A stretch of DNA of 64,000 bases from Schauerella fraxinea. Its GTDB lineage: Bacteria; Pseudomonadota; Gammaproteobacteria; Burkholderiales; Burkholderiaceae_B. Below, piece by piece: positions 43,777 to 52,066 of this stretch. Each line of letters opens with the position of its first letter. Position 1 is the stretch's first letter. Below the pieces are notes generated by a model. It was not told where the DNA came from. It worked only from the letters and a program-made list of their open reading frames with translations, and ran no database searches. The stretch covers positions 372,001 to 436,000 of the forward strand of contig JAVDKL010000001.1 of assembly GCA_030849965.1 (NCBI GenBank). The letters are read 5' to 3'. The position numbers and the translations under genes were made by a program.

Positions 43777-44976
43777 ATGTTCAAAATCAAGAAATTGGCT
43801 GTGGTGCTGGGCGCTTGCGGCGTGCTCGCCAGCAGCGTGGCGTGGGCGGACGTCAAAGTCGGCGCCTTGTTTCCGTTCAGCGGCGCACTGGCGCTGCTGG
43901 GCCAGGAGAGCTACCGCGGCCTCGAGCTGGCGGTCAACGAAATCAATGCCGCTGGGGGCTTGAACGGCGAGAAAATCCAGATCATCAAGGCCGATGCGGT
44001 CGATCCCACGCAAGCCGTGTCGGAGACCAAGCGACTCACCTCGTCCAATGTGGCGGCGGTGTTCGGCAGCTACGCATCCGGCATTTCGTATGCGGCCACG
44101 CCCGTGACGGAACTGGCCGGCGTGCCGTACTTCGAACTGGGTGCCACGGCGCACAAGATCACCACGCGCAACTACAAATACCTGTTCCGCAGCAACCCCA
44201 ATACGGCGCTCTACGGCGTATCGGTGGTGAATGCCTTGCACGAGATGATTGCGCCGGGTATGGGACTGAGCCCGAAAGATATCAAGATCGGCATCATCCA
44301 TGAAGATGGCCCTTACGGCACCGATGTGGCCGCGACCGAGAAGCAGCGCGCCGCCGAACTGGGCTATACCGTGGCCGAGGTGCTGCCGTACTCCGCGAAA
44401 ACGGTGGATCTGTCGTCGCTCATCCTGCGCCTGAAAGGCGCCGGCGTGAACGTGGTGCTGCAGACGGCGTATCAGAACGACGCCATCCTGTATTTCAACC
44501 AAGCCAAGTCCGCAGGCTTCACGCCCAAGGTCGTGATCGGCGCCGGCGGCGGCTACTCGCTGGCCGATACGGCCAAGGCGGTCGGCCCAGGCATGAACGG
44601 CGTGTTCGATCTGGACTTCCCGCAGTCGTCGATCAACCCTGCCGGCGCACCGGGCCTGGACAAGTTCCTGGAAGCCTACAAGAGCACTTACAAAAGCGAC
44701 CCGCAATCGGGCCACAGCCTGACCAACTATGTGGGCGCCAAGGCCTTCTTCGAAGCGATGGCTCAAGCCAAGTCGACCGACGCGGACAAAATCCGCGCCG
44801 CGGTACTGGCCTACAAAAAGCCGGGCGGCCAAACCGCCAACGGCTGGGGCTTCGACTTCGGCGAAGACGGCCAGAACAAGGCCTCCACGTTCTATGTCAT
44901 GCAGTGGCAGGACAACAAGCTCGTGACGATCGCACCCAAAGACCTCGCGCTGGGCAAGCCGGTCTTCAATAAATAA
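43777..44976 (+). CDS. Branched-chain-type ABC transporter substrate-binding protein (LivK-like)
   Basis: A 399-residue periplasmic binding protein. Signal peptide about residues 1-24 (LAVVLGACGVLASSVAWA), then VKVGALFPFSGALALLGQESYRG and the type-1 two-lobed fold with SYASGISYAATPVTELAGVPYFELG. It heads a nine-gene operon of importer plus SDR, hydroxyacid dehydrogenase and BKACE, so its ligand is the pathway substrate rather than a branched-chain amino acid (inference). A strong stem-loop follows the stop, which often separates an abundant binding protein from the less abundant membrane genes. Confidence 0.93.
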   Translation: MFKIKKLAVVLGACGVLASSVAWADVKVGALFPFSGALALLGQESYRGLELAVNEINAAGGLNGEKIQIIKADAVDPTQAVSETKRLTSSNVAAVFGSYASGISYAATPVTELAGVPYFELGATAHKITTRNYKYLFRSNPNTALYGVSVVNALHEMIAPGMGLSPKDIKIGIIHEDGPYGTDVAATEKQRAAELGYTVAEVLPYSAKTVDLSSLILRLKGAGVNVVLQTAYQNDAILYFNQAKSAGFTPKVVIGAGGGYSLADTAKAVGPGMNGVFDLDFPQSSINPAGAPGLDKFLEAYKSTYKSDPQSGHSLTNYVGAKAFFEAMAQAKSTDADKIRAAVLAYKKPGGQTANGWGFDFGEDGQNKASTFYVMQWQDNKLVTIAPKDLALGKPVFNK

Positions 44977-44993
44977 CAACGACACTGAAAGGC

Positions 44994-45024
44994 CATCCGG
45001 GCGCCGGTCGCGGGCGCCCGGATG
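44994..45024 (+). promoter_or_regulatory. 12-pair intercistronic stem-loop after binding-protein gene
   Basis: CATCCGGGCGCC, loop GGTCGCG, GGCGCCCGGATG: a perfect 12-pair stem between the binding-protein stop (44976) and the LivH start (45049). No T-run follows, so it is more likely an mRNA stabiliser or partial attenuator than a full terminator. Confidence 0.7.
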
Positions 45025-45048
45025 AGCCGTGGTCGCGAGGTCGCACAT

Positions 45049-45915
45049 ATGGATATCTTCATTCAGTTGCTCATCAACGGTCTGTTGCTGGGTGGCGCAT
45101 ACATCATCATCAGCCTGGGGCTCACGCTCATTTTCGGCGTCGTGCGTGTCGTCAACTTCGCACATGGCGAATTCTTGATGGTGGGCATGTATCTGGTCTA
45201 TCTCATCGCCACGCAATTCGGCGTGCATCCTTATCTCGGGTTGATCCCCGTTGCCGTCATTCTGTTTGCGTTGGGCGCGCTCACGCAAAAATGCATCATC
45301 CAGCCGTTGCTCAACGCGGATGAACATATCCAGATTTTCGCCACGGTGGGCGTCTCGACGATTCTGCTCAACCTGGCGCTCGTGGTGTTCGGCGCCAACG
45401 TACTGCGGGCGCCCGCCGATCTCGGCACGCATGCCGTCATGGTCGGTACCTTCACGGTCGTGACCGGACAGCTCATCACCTTCATCATCGCCATCGTGCT
45501 GGCCGTGCTGTTGCATGTCTTCATGCATCGCACGTATCTCGGTCGCGCGCTGCGCGCCGTGGCCCAGCATCGTTATGCGGCGCTCTTGATGGGCGTGAAC
45601 GTGAATACGGTGTACTGCATCGCGTTCGGGCTGGGCACGGCCTTCGTCGGTGTCGCGGCAGGCCTGCTGGCGCCGCAGTATCCGGTGTTTCCCACCGTGG
45701 GCACGTACTTCGTGCTGACCGCATTCGTCATCGTGGTGTTGGGCGGCATGGGCAGTTTGTACGGCGCGGTGGCGGGTTCGCTCATCATCGGCGTGGTCGA
45801 CACCCTGGCTGGCTATTACATTGCGCCCGACTTGAAGGAAGTCGTCTACTTCGGGATCTTTCTACTGATCCTCGTCTTGCGTCCGAACGGTCTGTTCGGC
45901 ACCAGCACAGAATAA
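45049..45915 (+). CDS. livH: Branched-chain-type ABC permease (LivH-like)
   Basis: Inner-membrane permease, 288 residues. Motifs SLGLTLIFGVVRVVNFAHGEFLMVG and IVVLGGMGSLYGAVAGSLIIGVVDT are typical. The ATG at 45049 is preferred; nine more upstream codons are open but fall within the stem-loop. It forms the channel with the permease half of the following fused protein. Confidence 0.94.
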   Translation: MDIFIQLLINGLLLGGAYIIISLGLTLIFGVVRVVNFAHGEFLMVGMYLVYLIATQFGVHPYLGLIPVAVILFALGALTQKCIIQPLLNADEHIQIFATVGVSTILLNLALVVFGANVLRAPADLGTHAVMVGTFTVVTGQLITFIIAIVLAVLLHVFMHRTYLGRALRAVAQHRYAALLMGVNVNTVYCIAFGLGTAFVGVAAGLLAPQYPVFPTVGTYFVLTAFVIVVLGGMGSLYGAVAGSLIIGVVDTLAGYYIAPDLKEVVYFGIFLLILVLRPNGLFGTSTE

Positions 45916-45928
45916 TAAGGAGAGAGAC

Positions 45929-47710
45929 GTGTTTCCCGATTTCCGCAGCCCCAAAGCCTATGTCAGCGTCATTCTGCTGGCCATCATGTTCATCGTGCCC
46001 GTCGTCATGGGCACCGCCTTCTGGACCAATCTGTTCGTGCTGTTGTTTGTGTTTGCCGCGCTGGCCACCGCCTGGAATATCGTCGGCGGCTACGCGGGTC
46101 AGCTGTCGCTCGGCCACGCCGTCTTTTATGGCATCGGCGGCTACACCGCCACCTTGCTCACGGCCAACTTCGGCATCACGCCGTGGATCGGCATGATTGC
46201 GGGCGCCTTGATATCGGGCGTGGTGGCGGTGGTGATCAGCTATCCCACGTTGCGTTTGAAGGGCCCGTTCTTCGCGCTCTCCACCATCGCGATCCTTGAA
46301 GTGGTGCGCCTTCTGGTCATCCACGAAGAAAGCTGGACCGGTGGCTCCAGCGGCATCAGTTTGCCGCTGAACATCGGCTGGACGTGGATCGTTTTTCGCG
46401 ACAAGATCAACTACGTCATCATCGCTTTCGTGATCTTCCTGCTGGTGCTGTGGGCGTCGTGGTTTATCCGCAAATCGCGCACGGGGCATTACCTGATCGC
46501 GATCCGCGAGCGCGAAGATGCGGCGCGCGCCGTGGGCGTGCATACGGTCAACATGAAAATCCTGGCTGCCGTGGTCTCGGCCATGCTGACCAGTGTGATC
46601 GGCACCTTCCACATCACGTATCTGACGTTCGTCGATCCCGGCTCGGCGTTTTCGCTCGAGCTATCGATCCAGATCGCGATGTTTGCGTTGATCGGCGGGT
46701 TGGGTACGGTCGCCGGCCCCATCGCCGGCACGTTCCTGGTGCTGCCGATCGCCGAACTGGCGCGCGGCTGGCTGAGCGCGTTGGGCAACGGCATGCACGG
46801 CGTGGTGTACGGCGTCATCCTGGTTGCCGTGGTGCTCACCATCCCGCGTGGATTGGCGGGCGCTCTCGGCCCCATGATCGAACGCATGCTCGACCGCCTG
46901 CCTTATCTGGGCACGCGCCCGGTCAAGCAGGCGGCTGCGCCAGCCTCGACTGAGAAGCATGTGATCGACCGCGAGTCGCCGGTGCTCAAAGCCGAGCATC
47001 TGTTCAAGAACTTCGGCGGGTTGCGCGCCACCAACGATGTGTCGCTCACGCTGTACCGAAACGAGATCCTGGGCATGATCGGGCCCAACGGCGCCGGCAA
47101 GACCACGGTGTTCAATTTGCTGTCGGGCTTTCTTTCGCCGGACAAAGGCAACATCACACTGCTGGATCGCAATGGCACGTGGGTGAAGTGCACCACGCCC
47201 GACGACCTGGCACACAAGGGTATGGGCCGCACGTTCCAGATCGCACGCCCCTTTACCGGATTGACGGTGTTGGAAAACATCATGCTGGGCGCGTTCATCG
47301 ATACCTCGAAGCGCGATGAAGCCGAACGCATCGCCTTGCGGGTCGCGGAGCAGACCGATCTGGTCAAGTACCTGAACACCGAGGCGCGCAATCTGACGGT
47401 AGGGGGCATGAAGCGGCTGGAAATCGCGCGCGCATTGGCCACCGGCCCGAAGGTACTGCTGCTGGACGAAGTGATGGCGGGGCTCAACCCGACCGATGTG
47501 GAAAAAGCGATTCAGATGATCCGCCGCATTCGGGATTCGGGCGTGTCGATTCTGCTCATCGAACACATGATGCAGGCCACGATGGCGCTGTCCGATCGCA
47601 TCATCGTCATCAACGAGGGTGCCGTGCTGGTGAGCGGGTTGCCGCAGGAAGTGGTCGAGAACCCGGCCGTGATCGAAGCGTACTTGGGCAAGGAGTACAA
47701 CGATGCTTAA
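45929..47710 (+). CDS. Fused LivM permease - LivG ATPase
   Basis: A 593-residue fusion: a LivM-type permease (about 1-325; GGYAGQLSLGHAVFYGIGGY, RLKGPFFALSTIAILEVVR, IGGLGTVAGPIAG) linked through a short hydrophilic stretch to a LivG-type ATPase (about 350-593; Walker A GPNGAGKTT, Walker B VLLLDEVMAGLNP). The start is a GTG with AAGGAGAGAG upstream. The signature LTVGGMKRLEIARAL departs from the usual LSxGQ. Note GGM in place of GQ. This one chain supplies half the channel and half the motor. It overlaps the LivF gene by eight bases. Confidence 0.92.
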   Translation: MFPDFRSPKAYVSVILLAIMFIVPVVMGTAFWTNLFVLLFVFAALATAWNIVGGYAGQLSLGHAVFYGIGGYTATLLTANFGITPWIGMIAGALISGVVAVVISYPTLRLKGPFFALSTIAILEVVRLLVIHEESWTGGSSGISLPLNIGWTWIVFRDKINYVIIAFVIFLLVLWASWFIRKSRTGHYLIAIREREDAARAVGVHTVNMKILAAVVSAMLTSVIGTFHITYLTFVDPGSAFSLELSIQIAMFALIGGLGTVAGPIAGTFLVLPIAELARGWLSALGNGMHGVVYGVILVAVVLTIPRGLAGALGPMIERMLDRLPYLGTRPVKQAAAPASTEKHVIDRESPVLKAEHLFKNFGGLRATNDVSLTLYRNEILGMIGPNGAGKTTVFNLLSGFLSPDKGNITLLDRNGTWVKCTTPDDLAHKGMGRTFQIARPFTGLTVLENIMLGAFIDTSKRDEAERIALRVAEQTDLVKYLNTEARNLTVGGMKRLEIARALATGPKVLLLDEVMAGLNPTDVEKAIQMIRRIRDSGVSILLIEHMMQATMALSDRIIVINEGAVLVSGLPQEVVENPAVIEAYLGKEYNDA

Positions 47711-48407
47711 GGTATCCAATTTAATGTCGGGCTATGGCAAGACCCAGGTGCTCAACGGCCTGGATTTTGAAGTCAACGCCGGCGAGATCGTCACGCTGAT
47801 CGGCGCCAACGGCGCCGGCAAGACCACCACGCTCAAAACCCTGTGCGGCGTCATCGCCGCCACGCAAGGCCGCGTCGAATTCGAAGGTCACGACCTCACG
47901 AATCGCAGCGCGAGCGATATCGTGGATGCGGGCATCACAATGATCCCCGAAGGCCGGCAGCTCTTTCCCAGCTTTACGGTGAAAGACAATCTGCTGATGG
48001 GATCGTACAAGCGGGCGGCGCGCCCGATCGTCAAACAGAAACTCGACGAAGTACTGCACATTTTTCCGCGTGTGAAGGAGCGACTGACGCAGTTTGCCGG
48101 GTCGCTGTCGGGCGGTGAGCAGCAGATGGTGGCGATCGCGCGCGGCATGATGTCGGATCCGAAAATGCTGGTGTTCGATGAGCCGTCGTTGGGGTTGTCG
48201 CCCCTGCTGGTGCAACAGATGTTCGACGTGATCCGCAATGTAACGTCGCATGGCGTCACGGTGCTGCTCGTGGAGCAGAACGTGTTTCGCACCTTGCGTT
48301 TGGCCGATCGCGGTTATGTGCTGGAGAATGGGGCCATCGTGCGCAGCGGCACGGGTCAGGAATTGCTCAACGACCCCCACGTCAAGCGCGCTTACCTCGG
48401 GCATTGA
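47703..48407 (+). CDS. livF: Branched-chain-type ABC ATPase (LivF-like)
   Basis: Cytoplasmic ATPase, 234 residues: Walker A GANGAGKTT, signature LSGGEQQMVAIARGMM, Walker B MLVFDEPSLGLSP. It overlaps the fused LivMG gene by eight bases and completes the importer. Enzyme genes follow after 23 bases in the same direction. Confidence 0.94.
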   Translation: MLKVSNLMSGYGKTQVLNGLDFEVNAGEIVTLIGANGAGKTTTLKTLCGVIAATQGRVEFEGHDLTNRSASDIVDAGITMIPEGRQLFPSFTVKDNLLMGSYKRAARPIVKQKLDEVLHIFPRVKERLTQFAGSLSGGEQQMVAIARGMMSDPKMLVFDEPSLGLSPLLVQQMFDVIRNVTSHGVTVLLVEQNVFRTLRLADRGYVLENGAIVRSGTGQELLNDPHVKRAYLGH

Positions 48408-48430
48408 GCCCAGTCTCGAAGGATTATCAG

Positions 48431-49423
48431 ATGGCAGCAACATTCAAGTTTATCGATCATGGCGAAGGCGGCGGCCCGGAAGTGCTGCATATCGCCGAAC
48501 GCGAACGCACGGCACCCACCGGCCGCCAGGTCGAGATCGAAGTGGCCTACGCGGGCGTCAATCGTCCGGAAGTGCTCCAGCGTGCCGGGTCATACGCACC
48601 GCCGCCGGGCGCGTCACCCTATCTGGGTCTGGAAGTGTCGGGCACCATCGTGGCGGTCGGCCCGGAGGTGAAGAACCGTAAAGTGGGCGACGCCGTTTGC
48701 GCGCTCACGCCAGGCGGCGGCTATGCCGAATATTGCCTGGCCGATGAGCGGCATTGTTTGCCTGTGCCTGAGGGCGTGGACATGCAGTCGGCCGCGTGCA
48801 TCCCCGAGAACTACTTTACCGTGTGGACCAACGTATTCGAACGCGGTGCGTTGAAGGCCGGCGAGAAGCTCCTCGTACACGGCGGCTCGAGCGGGATCGG
48901 GCTCACCGCGATTCAATTGGCGGCGGCATTCGGCGCCGAAGTGTGGACCACCGTCGGCAATGCCGACAAGGCCGAAGCCTGCAAGAAGGCAGGCGCCACG
49001 CGCACGATCCTCTACAAGGATGAGGACTTCGAAGCGGTGGTGAAAGCGGCCACCGAAGGCCGTGGCGTCAACGTGATTCTCGATATGGTCGGCGGCGACT
49101 ATATCAACAAGAATATCCGCAGCCTGGCCATCGATGGCCGCATGGTGCAGATCGCCTTCCTGCAAGGCAGCAAGGCCAGTATCGATGCCATGCCCATCAT
49201 GACCAAACGCCTGACGTTTACCGGTTCTACCTTGCGGCCGCGCTCGGATGAGGACAAGGGCAAGATCGCCCAGGCTCTCGTCGACGAAGTGATCCCCTTG
49301 CTTGAACAAGGCAAATGCCGGCCGGTGATTCATGCCGAGTTTCCGTTGGCTGAGGCGTCCAAAGCGCATGCGCTGATGGAAAGCAGCACCCACATCGGCA
49401 AGATCGTGTTGAAGGTGCGCTGA
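48431..49423 (+). CDS. Zinc-free MDR oxidoreductase, NADPH:quinone reductase-like
   Basis: A 330-residue medium-chain dehydrogenase of the quinone-reductase (QOR/PIG3) branch: YAGVNRPEVLQRAGSYAPPPGASPYLGLEVSG, cofactor loop HGGSSGIGLTAIQLA, and no catalytic zinc cysteines. The ATG at 48431 follows AAGGAT. Relatives reduce quinones or activated double bonds (enones). In this operon it could reduce an enone or enoyl intermediate of the imported compound (inference). The stop overlaps the SDR start by one base. Confidence 0.9.
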   Translation: MAATFKFIDHGEGGGPEVLHIAERERTAPTGRQVEIEVAYAGVNRPEVLQRAGSYAPPPGASPYLGLEVSGTIVAVGPEVKNRKVGDAVCALTPGGGYAEYCLADERHCLPVPEGVDMQSAACIPENYFTVWTNVFERGALKAGEKLLVHGGSSGIGLTAIQLAAAFGAEVWTTVGNADKAEACKKAGATRTILYKDEDFEAVVKAATEGRGVNVILDMVGGDYINKNIRSLAIDGRMVQIAFLQGSKASIDAMPIMTKRLTFTGSTLRPRSDEDKGKIAQALVDEVIPLLEQGKCRPVIHAEFPLAEASKAHALMESSTHIGKIVLKVR

Positions 49424-50190
49424 TGAATGCGTCGTTTGCAGGCCAGACGGTGATGGTCACCGGCGCCGTAGGCGGCATCGGTTCGGCGATCGTGGAGGCG
49501 TTCGTAGGGCAGGGCGCACGCGTGGGCTTGATCGATTTCGATGACGCGGGCGGCCGGGCTTTCGAAGCGCGGCTGCGCGCAGCCGGCCACACGGTCAAGT
49601 TCGTGGCGGCCGACGTCGCACAGTTCGACGCCTGCAAACGCGCGTATGACGAGATCGCCGCCGCGCTCGGCGGGGCGGACATTCTGGTCAACAACGTGGG
49701 TATCTCACCCAAGACCAATGGCCGTGCCCTGCGCGTGTGGGAAATGCCGCCCACCGAGTGGGAAAAGGTGATGGCCGTCAATCTGAACAGTGTGTTCTAC
49801 ATGACGCACCTGGCCACGCCGCACATGATCGAACGCCGCGCGGGACGCGTGATCAATATGTCGTCTGTGGCCGGCAAGGCCTACTGCGATATCGTCGCCG
49901 CCCACTATGCCGCCACCAAGGCCGGGTTGTTGGGTCTGACGCGGCATTGGGCGGCCGAACTGGGCGAATTCAATATCACCGTCAATGGCCTGGCTCCCGG
50001 CCGGATCAGCACGCCGTTGCTCAAATCGGTGCCACAGGAAATCAACGACGCGGTAGCGCGCGTGACGGCGCTCAAGCGTTTGGGCACGCCTGAAGAGGTG
50101 GCCGATGCATGTGTGTTTCTGGCCTCCGACCAGGCGCGATTCGTGACGGGCCAAGTGCTCGACGTGGCAGGCGGTTGGCTCATGACCTAG
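49423..50190 (+). CDS. Short-chain dehydrogenase/reductase
   Basis: A 255-residue SDR. Cofactor loop VTGAVGGIG, acidic LIDFDD after strand two (NAD type), NNVGISP in the NNAG place, catalytic Ser in NMSSVAGKAY, and Tyr-Lys in YAATKAG. The ending QVLDVAGGWLM is usual for polyol- and sugar-acid SDRs. It is coupled to the MDR gene by a TGATG junction. Probably oxidises a hydroxyl of the imported compound (inference). Confidence 0.91.
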   Translation: MNASFAGQTVMVTGAVGGIGSAIVEAFVGQGARVGLIDFDDAGGRAFEARLRAAGHTVKFVAADVAQFDACKRAYDEIAAALGGADILVNNVGISPKTNGRALRVWEMPPTEWEKVMAVNLNSVFYMTHLATPHMIERRAGRVINMSSVAGKAYCDIVAAHYAATKAGLLGLTRHWAAELGEFNITVNGLAPGRISTPLLKSVPQEINDAVARVTALKRLGTPEEVADACVFLASDQARFVTGQVLDVAGGWLMT

Positions 50191-50195
50191 TACGC

Positions 50196-50284
50196 GGCAC
50201 ACCCTGGCGCCCATACCGGTCCTGACAAGCGCGCATCCCGACGCGCGACCGGTCAATCGCGGCGCAACACCGCCATGGTGTGCC
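50196..50284 (+). repeat. Nested inverted repeats between two SDR genes
   Basis: GGCACACC/GGTGTGCC (50196-50203, 50277-50284) enclose ACCGGTC/GACCGGT (50215-50221, 50247-50253), which enclose a GCGCG/CGCGC pair. As mRNA this would fold into one tall interrupted stem in the 122-base gap, possibly tuning expression within the operon. Confidence 0.45.
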
Positions 50285-50312
50285 ATCACCCAATAAAAGC
50301 GAGGAGACATCG

Positions 50313-51095
50313 ATGTTCAAGGAAGTGAATTACCACGGTAAAAAAGTGCTGATTACCGCCGGCGCCGACGGGTTGGGACTGGAGATGGCCCACGTTTTTC
50401 ATGACGCCGGCGCGCGCGTATTCGTGTGCGATGTGAACGCTGCACGGCTGCAGGATCTGGCCCGCGAGCGCCCGGACATCCACACGTCGGTCACCGATGT
50501 GTCTGACGAAGCCAGCGTAGCCGCGCTTTTCGAACAAGTGCAAGCCAAGCTCGGTGGACTCGACATCCTGATCAACAATGCAGGCGTGGCAGGGCCGACC
50601 GGACTGGTCGAAACGCTGTCGAAGGCCGATTGGGATCGCACACTCGCCGTCAACATCACCGGGCAATTTCTGTGTGCGCGCGAAGCCGTGGCGTTGCTCA
50701 AGCAATCGAAGGCTGGCGTAATGATCAATATGTCGTCGGCGGCCGGCCATTTGGGCTTTTCGGGCCGCTCGGTGTACTCGGCCTCGAAGTGGGCCGTGAT
50801 CGGCTTCACCAAGTCGCTTGCCATCGAATTGGGCGCGTACGGGATTCGCGTCAACGCCATCCTGCCTGGCGCAGTTGAAGGCCCGCGCATTCGCGCCGTG
50901 ATCGAGGCCAAAGCCAAAACACTCGGGCAGCCGGTGGACGACATCGCGTCGCTTTACGAAAACCAGGCTGCCCTGGGCCGCATGGTCACCGCACGCGACA
51001 TCGCGAACATGGCGCTCTTCAACGCGAGCGAAGCCGCGCGCAGCGTGTCGGGCCAGGCCATCGTGGTCGATGGCTTTACCCAGAAACTGTATTGA
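50313..51095 (+). CDS. Short-chain dehydrogenase/reductase
   Basis: A 260-residue SDR with a slightly unusual cofactor loop TAGADGLG, acidic VCDVN after strand two, NNAGVAGPTG, catalytic Ser in NMSSAAGHLGFSG and Tyr-Lys in YSASKWA. The ending AIVVDGFTQKLY differs from the preceding SDR, so it is not a recent duplicate. GAGGAGACATCG gives a strong ribosome site. It precedes the hydroxyacid dehydrogenase by 14 bases. Likely second oxidation step of the pathway (inference). Confidence 0.91.
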   Translation: MFKEVNYHGKKVLITAGADGLGLEMAHVFHDAGARVFVCDVNAARLQDLARERPDIHTSVTDVSDEASVAALFEQVQAKLGGLDILINNAGVAGPTGLVETLSKADWDRTLAVNITGQFLCAREAVALLKQSKAGVMINMSSAAGHLGFSGRSVYSASKWAVIGFTKSLAIELGAYGIRVNAILPGAVEGPRIRAVIEAKAKTLGQPVDDIASLYENQAALGRMVTARDIANMALFNASEAARSVSGQAIVVDGFTQKLY

Positions 51096-51109
51096 ACGGG
51101 GAGAAGCGT

Positions 51110-52066
51110 ATGTCGACCGCCGCCATTATCGGTACCGGTTTGATCGGTCAGGGCTGGGCCATCGTATTCGCACGCAAAGGCTGGCAAGTGCGCCTCTTTG
51201 ACGTGAATGCAGCTGCACTGGGCGAGGCGCGCACGCTGATCGTGCAGCAGTTGCGCGAACTTGAAGCGCACGGTTTGCTCACCGATGTGGACGCCGTCGC
51301 GCAGCGCGTCACCGTTGCCGACACGTTGTCCGAGGCGCTCAAGGGCGCGAACTACATCCAGGAAAACTCACCCGAGAACGTGGATATCAAGCGGGCGCTC
51401 TTCACTCAGCTCGACACGCTTTCCGCGCCCGATGCGGTGATCGGCAGCTCCACCTCGAGCATACCGGCCAGTTTGTTTACCGAGCATCTTGCCGGCCGCG
51501 CGCGCTGCCTGGTGGCGCACCCGGTCAATCCGCCTTATTTGATTCCGGTAGTGGAGTTGAGTGGTGCGCCTTGGACGTCGCCCGAGGCCATTGCACATGC
51601 GCGCGCGATCATGGAAGCCGTGGGGCAGAAGCCCGTCACGGTCAACCATGAGATCGAAGGCTTCGTGCTCAATCGTCTGCAGGGCGCACTGCTGCAGGAG
51701 GCCTTTCGGCTGGTGCAGGCGGGCGTTGCCACCGCCGAGGATATCGACACCACCATCAAGGATGGCCTGGGCTTGCGCTGGTCGTTCATGGGGCCGTTCG
51801 AGACCATCGATCTGAATGCGCCGGGCGGCATTGCCGATTACTGCGCGCGCTACGGTGGCATGTATGCCGGAATCGGCTCGACGCAGAACGCATGCGTGCC
51901 GTGGGACAGCGAGCTGATCGACAACCTGTCCGAGCAACGTCGTGCGCTTTTGACCGAACAAGACCTGCCTGCGCGCCGCTTCTGGCGCGACGAAAAATTG
52001 ATGCAGTTGATGCGTCACAAACTAGAACGGAGAGACGAATGGCAAAGCCCAAGCAAAAAGTCGTGA
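51110..52066 (+). CDS. 3-hydroxyacyl-CoA dehydrogenase family protein, carnitine-dehydrogenase/lambda-crystallin-like
   Basis: A 318-residue NAD-dependent dehydrogenase: Rossmann loop IGTGLIGQGWAIVFARKG, catalytic His in VAHPVNPPYLIPVVEL, Asn in FVLNRLQGALLQEA, and the C-terminal helical domain. Members of this branch oxidise free beta-hydroxy acids (L-carnitine, L-gulonate) rather than CoA thioesters. The BKACE gene starts 28 bases inside it, so the two are translationally linked; in carnitine breakdown the same pair makes and cleaves 3-dehydrocarnitine. Here it should produce the beta-keto acid that BKACE cleaves. Confidence 0.9.
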   Translation: MSTAAIIGTGLIGQGWAIVFARKGWQVRLFDVNAAALGEARTLIVQQLRELEAHGLLTDVDAVAQRVTVADTLSEALKGANYIQENSPENVDIKRALFTQLDTLSAPDAVIGSSTSSIPASLFTEHLAGRARCLVAHPVNPPYLIPVVELSGAPWTSPEAIAHARAIMEAVGQKPVTVNHEIEGFVLNRLQGALLQEAFRLVQAGVATAEDIDTTIKDGLGLRWSFMGPFETIDLNAPGGIADYCARYGGMYAGIGSTQNACVPWDSELIDNLSEQRRALLTEQDLPARRFWRDEKLMQLMRHKLERRDEWQSPSKKS

